A DNA stretch of 64,000 nucleotides from Alicycliphilus denitrificans K601 (GTDB lineage: Bacteria; Pseudomonadota; Gammaproteobacteria; Burkholderiales; Burkholderiaceae_C), in NCBI RefSeq assembly GCF_000204645.1, contig NC_015422.1, forward strand, positions 1,939,001 through 2,003,000. Direction: 5' to 3'. The notes under the pieces were generated by a model, which had not been told where the DNA came from, ran no database searches, and saw nothing but the letters and a program-made list of their open reading frames with translations. Shown one piece after another: positions 58,544 to 64,000 of this stretch. The translations under genes and the position numbers were made by a program. The number at the start of each line of letters is the position of its first letter. The stretch's first letter is position 1.

Positions 58544-59260
58544 ATGTCCTACTCAAACAACAATCCCTTTGTCCGTGGTTACGACGGCCTGTCCGTGCAG
58601 CGGCTGATCGCCATCTCCTACGACGACGATTGCCCGCTGACCTACCTGCCGCTGCATCCCTCGCAGTCGAATCTGCCGGACAGCCAGGTCGAACGGCGGC
58701 CCTGCATCTTCTCGGACGGCTTCGTGCTGATCACCGAGGACCAGGCGGTCCCCGACGAGCTGCAAGCGCAATGCCGCGGCCACGGGCTCGCCCGCAACGT
58801 GGTCTACGCCGTGATGGCCGAGGACGATGGCAAGCCGCTGCACGTGGGCGATACCTACTCCGAGGAAGCGGCGCGGGAAGTCGTGCGGCGCCTGCGCTAT
58901 GCAACCGGCTACTACAGCCGGTGCTGGGAAATCAGCAGCGCGCACCTCGACGCCGACGCACATCGCTTCCTCGCCGAACTGGCGGACATCGCCACGCCGA
59001 CGCTGTTCCTGTTCGTCGCCTTCCGCATCCCTTACAGCCCGGCCATTGGGCTGAAGCTGATCGCCACGCCCTGGACCGACGAGAACCTGCGCGCGGTCGA
59101 AGGCATCACGGCCAAGCGGCTGATGCAGGAGCATCGCAAGAAGGGCATGCCGGAATCCCTCGTGCACGTACTGCACCTGGCCGCGCTCGCCGACGTGCGC
59201 ATGCTGGTCTTCGATGCCGATGCGCAGGTGCTGGACGGCCTGCCGATCTACGACGACTGA
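58544..59260 (+). CDS. DUF5983-like ICE protein (sometimes labelled ABC transporter substrate-binding protein)
   Basis: 238 residues: NPFVRGYDGLSVQRLIAISY, ERRPCIFSDGFVLITEDQAV, ARNVVYAVMAEDDGKPLHVG and FLFVAFRIPYSPAIGLKLIA. The sequence resembles the ICE proteins annotated as DUF5983; I name it from memory of that family, and function is unknown. There is no signal peptide, which argues against a transporter role. ATG 58544 follows GGAG; a 7-bp hairpin lies at 58486-58505 in its leader. Confidence 0.65.
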   Translation: MSYSNNNPFVRGYDGLSVQRLIAISYDDDCPLTYLPLHPSQSNLPDSQVERRPCIFSDGFVLITEDQAVPDELQAQCRGHGLARNVVYAVMAEDDGKPLHVGDTYSEEAAREVVRRLRYATGYYSRCWEISSAHLDADAHRFLAELADIATPTLFLFVAFRIPYSPAIGLKLIATPWTDENLRAVEGITAKRLMQEHRKKGMPESLVHVLHLAALADVRMLVFDADAQVLDGLPIYDD

Positions 59261-59270
59261 CACCACCTTT

Positions 59271-59300
59271 CGAGCCCCCACGCGGGGCTCGTTTCATTTC
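59271..59300 (+). terminator. Rho-independent-type terminator
   Basis: CGAGCCCC-CACGC-GGGGCTCG, 8-bp stem, followed by TTTCATTTC, 10 bp after the stop at 59260. Confidence 0.65.
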
Positions 59301-59323
59301 TGGACGAAGCCGGTGGCCGCGCA

Positions 59324-59438
59324 GTGCCGATTCCCCCGCGACGCTGGCCCACGCCTGACGCACGCTGCTTGCATGTTCGCTGGCGTTGCCGGCAAGCATG
59401 CCCAGGCAGTCGAGACCTTCGAGGCTGCGGCGCGGTTC
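59324..59438 (+). repeat. ICE intergenic repeat, copy A (115 bp)
   Basis: From GTGCCGATT to CGCGGTTC. It matches copy B at 61812 in length and strongly in its second half (CATGCCCAGGCAGTC and CTGCGRCGCGGTTC). Contains the stem-loop GCAGTC-(11)-GGCTGC. It occupies most of the 293-bp space before the gene at 59554; a small hairpin (59495-59514) follows. Confidence 0.7.
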
Positions 59439-59553
59439 GCCGTGCTGGTTGCTTTTCCTTCCACGGGCGCATGCGCGTCCATCCACCTCACCCCCAAGGG
59501 ACACACCTCCCTTGCGGGCGGGAGTTCCTTGGATTGCCACAAGGAGCCTCCCA

Positions 59554-60351
59554 ATGGATACCCAAGCCATCCGCGCACAGATGCCGACGCTGGTTCGCGG
59601 CCACGTGCCTTCCAACGTCCGCAGCTTCAAGTTCAACATCTTCGACGGCCAGCCCAAGATTTCGACGCTGGGCTTCCACATCGATCCCAAGCCCTTCGAG
59701 GGCAAGGTCATTGCCACCACCGACGAGGCCATCGTCGTCAAGACGGGGCGGGCCGAGTTCGCGGTGCTCGACAAGGCACTCGTCACCGACGTGCCCGACG
59801 AAGGCGCCAAGGTGCAGGTCGAGCCCTATGCACGGCGCCGCTTCGACGGACTGCGCGCGGACACGCCCGAGGAGAGCACCGAGTTCACCGCCAACGGCCA
59901 GCCGTACACGGTGAAGCGGTTCATCCTGGGTTCGGCGCCTGCCAAGCTGCCGATCGCCGAGCCGCAGTGCCCCGAGTTGCAGGAGCTGATCCACCAACTG
60001 GAGCAGTTGCCCGCGCCCGATGGCTTCCGCCGCATCACGCACCTGCTGGTGGATGCCGGCGCGCGGGACTTCACGGTGGTCGATCCGAGCCCCCGCAACA
60101 TCATCGCCACGCCGCCGGCCATCGGCTTCACCGTCGCCTCGGCGAAGTTCTACGGGTGCGTCACCGTGCTCTACGAGCGCGGCCTCGACACCTACGCGGT
60201 GGAACTTCACCGCGACGGCGAACTGGTCGAGCGGGTCGATGAAGTGTTCTTCGACACCTTGGGCCAGGTGCTGGAACTGCTGATCGACGACGGGAGCTGG
60301 CGCCTCATCCGCGTGCAGCGTCTGTCCGGTCGCAAGCCCGTCCAGCACTGA
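59554..60351 (+). CDS. ICE protein of unknown function (265 aa)
   Basis: Starts MDTQAIRAQMPTLVRGHVPS. The N-terminal half is beta-rich (FKFNIFDGQPKISTLGFHID, VVKTGRAEFAVLDKALVTDV), and the C-terminal half, RDFTVVDPSPRNIIATPPAI to VFFDTLGQVLELLIDDGSW, looks like a second domain. No family recognised. AAGGAG lies 8 bases before ATG 59554. A terminator follows at 60370. Confidence 0.68.
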   Translation: MDTQAIRAQMPTLVRGHVPSNVRSFKFNIFDGQPKISTLGFHIDPKPFEGKVIATTDEAIVVKTGRAEFAVLDKALVTDVPDEGAKVQVEPYARRRFDGLRADTPEESTEFTANGQPYTVKRFILGSAPAKLPIAEPQCPELQELIHQLEQLPAPDGFRRITHLLVDAGARDFTVVDPSPRNIIATPPAIGFTVASAKFYGCVTVLYERGLDTYAVELHRDGELVERVDEVFFDTLGQVLELLIDDGSWRLIRVQRLSGRKPVQH

Positions 60352-60369
60352 GCCCTCACGTCCCCAAGC

Positions 60370-60405
60370 GGCTTCCCGTCCTCGCGGCGGGAAGCCTTCT
60401 TCCTT
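60370..60405 (+). terminator. Terminator or leader hairpin
   Basis: GGCTTCCCG pairs with CGGGAAGCC (9 bp) around a 9-base loop, followed by TTCTTCCTT; 19 bp after the stop at 60351 and 29 bp before ATG 60426. Confidence 0.68.
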
Positions 60406-60425
60406 CACCGTTGGAGACCACTTCC

Positions 60426-60791
60426 ATGACTGTTCGATTCAAAGGCACCGAGCTTCGGCCCGTGCTTGCCGAGGCGGCTGCCAACCAGTGCCGCGTCATC
60501 CTGGTCAAGGACCAGGGCGTGTATTTCATGGCCGAGCGCGGCGAGAGCCGGCCCGATGGGCGGCGCAAGACCATCGCCTACGCCGTGGGCTGCAACCCCG
60601 ATGTCGATGCGTTTGACGATTGGTGGGAGCTGGCGCGCACCGAGTTCGGCGGCGACGACTTCGGTGAGTTCTTCGACCTGCAGGAACGGGTCTTCACCCG
60701 CATCCTGCACAGCGAGGACGACCTCGAAGTGTCGGCCACGGCCACACACCTGTCGATGCAGCCTGTATCCGCTGCGCCGGCCGGCCACTGA
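60426..60791 (+). CDS. DUF3085 family ICE protein
   Basis: 121 residues: MTVRFKGTELRPVLAEAAAN, VILVKDQGVYFMAERGE, then YAVGCNPDVDAFDDWWELAR and GGDDFGEFFDLQERVFTRIL, in agreement with DUF3085. Function unknown; common next to the STY4534-type genes in ICEs. GGAG lies 10-13 bases before ATG 60426 (an in-frame ATG at 60411 is possible). Confidence 0.75.
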   Translation: MTVRFKGTELRPVLAEAAANQCRVILVKDQGVYFMAERGESRPDGRRKTIAYAVGCNPDVDAFDDWWELARTEFGGDDFGEFFDLQERVFTRILHSEDDLEVSATATHLSMQPVSAAPAGH

Positions 60792-60803
60792 TCGTCCTAC
60801 TTC

Positions 60804-60830
60804 TCGCCCCCCTGACGGGGGGCTTCTCTT
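60804..60830 (+). terminator. Rho-independent-type terminator
   Basis: GCCCCCC-TGAC-GGGGGGC, a 7-bp GC stem, followed by TTCTCTTTT, 12 bp after the DUF3085 stop. The clearest terminator in the ICE part. Confidence 0.78.
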
Positions 60831-60933
60831 TTCCTGGTGCCGCGGCCCATGGCCGCATGCACGCGCTCGTCTCCAGCCCGGCTCGGGCCGCTCACGCCGG
60901 CACCTGCTGGCGCAACCGCCTGGAGACGCCCGC

Positions 60934-61776
60934 ATGCGAGACCCCTTCAAGATCGAGCAACCGACCTGCATCAGTTTCAGCGGCGGCCGCACCAGCGCGT
61001 ACATGCTCTGGCGCGTGCTGCAGGCCAACGGCGGCCTGCCCGCGGATACCGTCGTCTGCTTCGCCAACACCGGAAAGGAAGTGGAAGCCACCTTGCGCTT
61101 CGTGCGCGACTGCGCCGAGCACTGGCAGGTGCCCATTCACTGGCTGGAATACCGGCCTTCAGAACCGGGCTTCGTGGTGGTGGACTTCGATACCGCCAGC
61201 CGTGCGGGCGAGCCCTTCGAGGCGTTGATCCGCAAGCGGCAGTACCTGCCCAACCCCGTGGCGAGGGGGTGCACCACCCCGCTGAAGATCAGGTCGATGC
61301 ACCGTTTCCTGCGCCGGCAAGGCTGGACCGATTGGGACCAGTTCATCGGCATCCGCGCCGACGAGCAGCGCCGCGTCTTCAAGATCAGGGCGCGCGGCCA
61401 CTCCACCGAATCCACCCATGAGACCATGTGCATGCCGCTGGCCGAGGCCAGCGTGACCGTGCGCGACGTGTCCGCCTTCTGGCAGGCGCAGCCCTTCGAC
61501 CTGGAACTGCTGACGGTCAATGGCCGCACGCCCGAAGGCAACTGTGATCTCTGCTTCCTCAAACCCCGCGGCCAGCGCCTGGCGCTCATCAAGGCCAGGC
61601 CGGAGGCGGCGGTGTGGTGGATTCGCATGGAGTCGCTGAACCTCGCCAGCCGCCCGAGCGGCGCGCGCTTCCGCAATGACGGCCCGAGCTACGCCGACCT
61701 GGCGCGCTTCGCGGCCGACCAGCGCGACCTGTTCGATGCAGCCGAAGAGTCCATCGCCTGCTTCTGCGGCGATTGA
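60934..61776 (+). CDS. PP-loop (PAPS reductase/sulfurtransferase-like) ATPase carried by the ICE
   Basis: 280 residues. The PP-loop is SFSGGRTSAYM (14-24), followed by VVCFANTGKEVEATLRFVRD and RGCTTPLKIRSMHRFLRRQG. Cysteines near the end (GNCDLCFLKPRG and final CFCGD) could hold a metal or take part in sulfur transfer. Relatives are called phosphoadenosine phosphosulfate reductase, but sulfate assimilation is unlikely here; DndC-like or tRNA/nucleotide thiolation, or adenylation, are alternatives. ATG 60934 has GGAG 9 bases upstream. Single gene with its own leader. Confidence 0.8.
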   Translation: MRDPFKIEQPTCISFSGGRTSAYMLWRVLQANGGLPADTVVCFANTGKEVEATLRFVRDCAEHWQVPIHWLEYRPSEPGFVVVDFDTASRAGEPFEALIRKRQYLPNPVARGCTTPLKIRSMHRFLRRQGWTDWDQFIGIRADEQRRVFKIRARGHSTESTHETMCMPLAEASVTVRDVSAFWQAQPFDLELLTVNGRTPEGNCDLCFLKPRGQRLALIKARPEAAVWWIRMESLNLASRPSGARFRNDGPSYADLARFAADQRDLFDAAEESIACFCGD

Positions 61777-61811
61777 AGCGCAGGCAGCGCCACCAATGCG
61801 GACAACCGCCG

Positions 61812-61927
61812 GTGCCGATTGCCGCTCGCGCGGGCGCGCGCTTGGCGCCACGCTGCCGCCATGTTCCGCTGACGCCCGTCAGCAGCATGCCCAGGCAGTC
61901 TCGATCTTCAAGACTGCGACGCGGTTC
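61812..61927 (+). repeat. ICE intergenic repeat, copy B (116 bp)
   Basis: From GTGCCGATT to CGCGGTTC, same length as copy A. Stem-loop GCAGTC-(11)-GACTGC. It lies in the 318-bp space between the PP-loop gene and the DUF3577 gene; a nested hairpin (62001-62055, ACCCAAG with CTTGGGT) follows and nothing else is recognisable there. Confidence 0.7.
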
Positions 61928-62000
61928 CGACCGCGTTGATCAACCAGTTCGCTCCGGCATCCCAGCGCGAATGGCCATCGGTTCTCCCGATGGTGATGCC

Positions 62001-62055
62001 ACCCAAGCTGTTCCTTCAACCCACGCGGGGGTTCCACACCTTCCCCGCCTTGGGT
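62001..62055 (+). promoter_or_regulatory. Nested leader hairpin before the DUF3577 gene
   Basis: ACCCAAG (62001) pairs with CTTGGGT (62049); inside, AACCC pairs with GGGTT around ACGCGGG. It ends 39 bp before ATG 62095. Confidence 0.5.
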
Positions 62056-62094
62056 CGGGTGTGTCTCCGCCTCTTTGTTCTCAGGAGATTCACC

Positions 62095-62649
62095 ATGACC
62101 ACTTCCACCGACAAGTCCTACTTCGACCTGCACATCACCGGACTCGGGTATCTCAATCGCATCCGCGAAGTGAAGCCCAAGAAAGGCGATGCGTTCCTGG
62201 CCTGCGACATCGCAGCGCTCAACGGCCCCAGCGATGACGTGGCCTACGTGCGTTTCGACACGCGCGTCTCGGGCTCCGAAGCGCAGCACCTGGTGCGCCG
62301 CTGCATCCAAGCGGTCGATGCCGAGAAGAAGGTGATGATCGGCTTCCGCCTGGGCGACCTGTGGGCCGACACCTTCACCTACTCCAAGGGCAAGCGTGCC
62401 GGCGAGCAGGGGGTGAGCTTCAAGGCCCGCCTGCTGTTCGTCAGTTGGATCAAGGTCGACGGCAAGCTCGTCTACAAGGCCGAGCCCAAGCCGACCGACG
62501 CCGACGACCGCGACGTGCGCAACACGGATGTCCCTGCGACTTCCGCCGAGCCGCAAGCCGCTGCGTCCGAGCCCGCCAGGCCCGCCGCCGAAGCTGCCGA
62601 CGAAGCCACTGCCGATGCCCCCGCATTGGAAGTTGCCGAGTCGTTCTGA
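62095..62649 (+). CDS. STY4534 family ICE replication protein (DUF3577)
   Basis: 184 residues. FDLHITGLGYLNRIREVKPK, FLACDIAALNGPSDDVAYVR, GSEAQHLVRRCIQAVDAEKK and FKARLLFVSWIKVDGKLVYK are the DUF3577 signature, an OB-like fold. A disordered Ala/Glu/Pro-rich tail follows. The family is taken to help ICE replication or ssDNA handling. AGGAG lies 7 bases before ATG 62095. Confidence 0.85.
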   Translation: MTTSTDKSYFDLHITGLGYLNRIREVKPKKGDAFLACDIAALNGPSDDVAYVRFDTRVSGSEAQHLVRRCIQAVDAEKKVMIGFRLGDLWADTFTYSKGKRAGEQGVSFKARLLFVSWIKVDGKLVYKAEPKPTDADDRDVRNTDVPATSAEPQAAASEPARPAAEAADEATADAPALEVAESF

Positions 62650-62653
62650 TCCG

Positions 62654-62698
62654 CAAGGCCCCGACTCTGAATTGAGTCCGGGGCCTTGTCTTCTCCCA
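62654..62698 (+). terminator. Rho-independent-type terminator
   Basis: CAAGGCCCCG-ACTC pairs with GAGT-CCGGGGCCTTG (one bulged G), followed by TCTTCTCCC, 5 bp after the DUF3577 stop. Confidence 0.7.
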
Positions 62699-62769
62699 CT
62701 CGCGTGCGCATGCGACCGTCGCCATGACGGCCGTGTGCGTGATCGCAGCTTCGTCCGCAGGAGTTCTTC

Positions 62770-63399
62770 ATGATCACCATTCCCGGCCAATTGGCCATCA
62801 AGACCATCCACGGCCGCAACGGCGACTTCAACGTCGGGCGCCTTGCGACCTCCATCGGCGAGTTCGTCGTGAAGAACGCCGAGCTCGACCAGTACGCCGA
62901 AGGCAAGTACGAGGGCGATTTCGCCATCGCGGAGATTCGCCCGTCCACGTACAGCGCCAACGGCCGCATGGTCATCGAGATCCGCGCCCTCCTGGGTGGG
63001 ATGACTTTGTCCAACATCGACGCCCTGAGCCGTGACGACGCCCGCCGGCTGAGTCCGCAGGAAGTCGATCCGATCGACGAGGAAGCGCAGACCGCCACGC
63101 CGACGCCGACGACCGCCCCCAAGGCGGCCGGCCGGAAGAAGGCGCGCAGCTCGCGCGACCCGCTGGTCGATACCACGCCGTTCGGCAGCGAGCCGGCTGC
63201 TGCGTCTGCCGAGGCTACGGCCCATGCGGACGACGACGGCGACGCGGCGCTGTTCGGCACACTCTGGCCGCTGGGCGATGTCGTCAAGCTCGATGCCACC
63301 GTGGATCGGCGCGTGCTGCGCCAGCAGCGCGACCGCCTCGGCGACCTGGGCTACGAGTTCGCTCCGCTGTCCCAGGACTGGCACCTCGCCAGGGTCTGA
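62770..63399 (+). CDS. DUF3275 family ICE protein
   Basis: 209 residues. The N-terminal domain ITIPGQLAIKTIHGRNGDFN, GRLATSIGEFVVKNAELDQY and YEGDFAIAEIRPSTYSANGR is typical of DUF3275. After a Pro/Thr-rich linker the C-terminal part, LFGTLWPLGDVVKLDATVDR and LRQQRDRLGDLGYEFAPLSQ, is also family-like. Function unknown; usual neighbour of the DUF3577 gene. AGGAG lies 8 bases before ATG 62770. Confidence 0.83.
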   Translation: MITIPGQLAIKTIHGRNGDFNVGRLATSIGEFVVKNAELDQYAEGKYEGDFAIAEIRPSTYSANGRMVIEIRALLGGMTLSNIDALSRDDARRLSPQEVDPIDEEAQTATPTPTTAPKAAGRKKARSSRDPLVDTTPFGSEPAAASAEATAHADDDGDAALFGTLWPLGDVVKLDATVDRRVLRQQRDRLGDLGYEFAPLSQDWHLARV

Positions 63400-63441
63400 T
63401 CCCATCGCCATTTCACGCCGCATGCCTGCGGCTTTCCACCA

Positions 63442-63467
63442 CCCGCCGGGGATCCTTCCCCGGCGGG
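63442..63467 (+). promoter_or_regulatory. Leader hairpin before the gene at 63501
   Basis: CCCGCCGGGG-ATCCTT-CCCCGGCGGG is a perfect 10-bp stem 33 bp before ATG 63501. No T tract directly follows, so a leader structure is as likely as a terminator. Confidence 0.6.
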
Positions 63468-63500
63468 AGGACTCCGGCCCTTTCTCACAGGAGTCATTCC

Positions 63501-63893
63501 ATGGGCTGGACATTCGTTCGATTGACGCGCGATCAGTTGATCCGCGAGCTGACCGCAACCGAGGAAACCGAGCGGTCGTGCAGTGAGGTCATCGACCACA
63601 CGCTGGTCGGCAACGTACTGTGGACGGTGGTGCGCGTCACCGCCAAGCAGGCCGGTGTCCTGGGTCTCGCACCCGGCGAGTCGGCCACCTTGATCGGCTG
63701 CCATCTGCTGGAAAGCGAGGGCCGCGAATGGGGCTACAAGTTCCTGGTCGAGGCCGAGCACCCGTACTACTACTCGTGCCCGCTGCGCTATCTCGACATG
63801 GCGCCGCAGCGCTGCGCCACCTGGCGCGCAAGGGTGCATGCCTTCCACCAGCAGCCGACGCGCAAAGCGGCCGGCGATGCAGCCACCGAGTGA
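63501..63893 (+). CDS. ICE protein of unknown function (130 aa)
   Basis: MGWTFVRLTRDQLIRELTAT, TLVGNVLWTVVRVTAKQAGV, ESEGREWGYKFLVEAEHPYY and YSCPLRYLDMAPQRCATWRA. Alpha/beta, soluble. The start Gly-Trp-Thr and the YYYSCPLRYL segment recall a conserved ICE family whose DUF number I am not sure of. AGGAG lies 8 bases before ATG 63501; the next gene starts 7 bp after the stop. Confidence 0.68.
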   Translation: MGWTFVRLTRDQLIRELTATEETERSCSEVIDHTLVGNVLWTVVRVTAKQAGVLGLAPGESATLIGCHLLESEGREWGYKFLVEAEHPYYYSCPLRYLDMAPQRCATWRARVHAFHQQPTRKAAGDAATE

Positions 63894-63900
63894 GGCGCAC

Positions 63901-64000
63901 ATGGATACCCTCCTGTCGTCCTTGCCGCCCAAGCTGCTTCGCTTCGTCGAAGACCAGTTGGCCAACAACGAGGTTTCCGACGACGACGAACTGCGCGAGC
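63901..64000 (+). CDS. Partial ICE gene at window end
   Basis: ATG 63901 opens a frame, MDTLLSSLPPKLLRFVEDQL then NNEVSDDDELRE, that runs out of the window. It lies 7 bp after the previous stop, so it is probably co-transcribed. Too short to name. Confidence 0.5.
   Translation, partial: MDTLLSSLPPKLLRFVEDQLANNEVSDDDELRE

Noticed and set aside
58544-59260. ABC transporter substrate-binding protein label
   Set aside because: No signal peptide, no periplasmic-binding fold motifs and no transporter genes nearby; the family belongs to ICE backbones.
61879-63558. 559-codon minus-strand open frame in the ICE part
   Set aside because: Opposite to DUF3577 and DUF3275 genes with good ribosome sites; no motifs.
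1-64000. CRISPR arrays, tRNA or rRNA genes, ICE attachment sites
   Set aside because: No regularly spaced repeats, no cloverleaf or conserved rRNA stretches, and no direct repeat pair fitting attL/attR were seen by eye.

Overview
The window is GC-rich DNA (tight ATGA and GTGA gene overlaps, strong AGGAG ribosome binding sites, long antisense shadow ORFs) of the kind found in Burkholderiales (Betaproteobacteria). The strongest taxonomic sign is the number of tripartite-tricarboxylate (Bug/TctC) periplasmic receptors: nine genes or gene fragments in 37 kb, with no TctA or TctB membrane partner in view.

Region 1 (1-26.1 kb) is a coenzyme-A based catabolic island. It holds CaiB-type CoA transferase, paired acyl-CoA dehydrogenases (one pair split, one pair fused into a 760-residue protein), a thiolase-fold enzyme with a DUF35 zinc-ribbon partner, an IclR regulator, an SDR dehydrogenase, an NDP-forming acyl-CoA ligase, four tandem Bug receptors, a double-hotdog hydratase, electron transfer flavoprotein (etfBA), crotonases and a 2-nitropropane-dioxygenase-like flavoprotein. 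Several genes are decayed: an SDR with an internal deletion, a truncated IclR, crotonase and acyl-CoA dehydrogenase stubs, and two Bug genes with frameshifts. The gene set implies beta-oxidation-like breakdown of a branched or cyclic acid; the substrate cannot be read from the sequence.

Region 2 (26.1-46.6 kb) is a second set of CoA pathways: alpha/beta hydrolase, racemase-type CaiB, acetyl-CoA hydrolase-type transferase, MmgE/PrpD, CaiB transferase, acyl-CoA dehydrogenase, two divergent MaoC-like proteins, Bug receptors, two crotonases, two overlapping IclR genes, a biotin-dependent acyl-CoA carboxylase (alpha and beta) with an AtuA-like pair, and a thioesterase. Four intergenic regions carry the same 12-bp motif as two direct repeats exactly 20 bp apart, and a half-site sits at the start of one IclR gene. 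This suggests one regulon covering much of the region. A separate inverted repeat (GTTCS-N6-CGAAC) and a third palindrome (CTAAC-N4-GTTAG) mark promoters in region 1.

Region 3 (46.6-49.65 kb) is a breakpoint zone: a truncated acyl-CoA dehydrogenase is joined head to head to a truncated Bug receptor gene, which is cut by an IS21-family element (istA, istB) that lacks a target duplication and whose other flank is unrelated ICE DNA.

Region 4 (49.65-64 kb) is backbone of a clc/PFGI-like integrative and conjugative element: the tail of a probable TIGR03761-type gene, DUF3158, ssb, topoisomerase III, then an arsenic operon (arsR, arsI, arsC, acr3, arsC-arsN2 fusion) inserted in the opposite direction, followed by a row of small ICE genes (DUF5983-like, DUF3085, PP-loop sulfurtransferase-like, DUF3577/STY4534, DUF3275 and unknowns). 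Most of these small genes have their own hairpin-bearing leader, and three intergenic spaces share a repeat of about 115 bp with a covarying stem-loop. No tRNA, rRNA, CRISPR array, attachment site or conjugation (T4SS) gene was seen.
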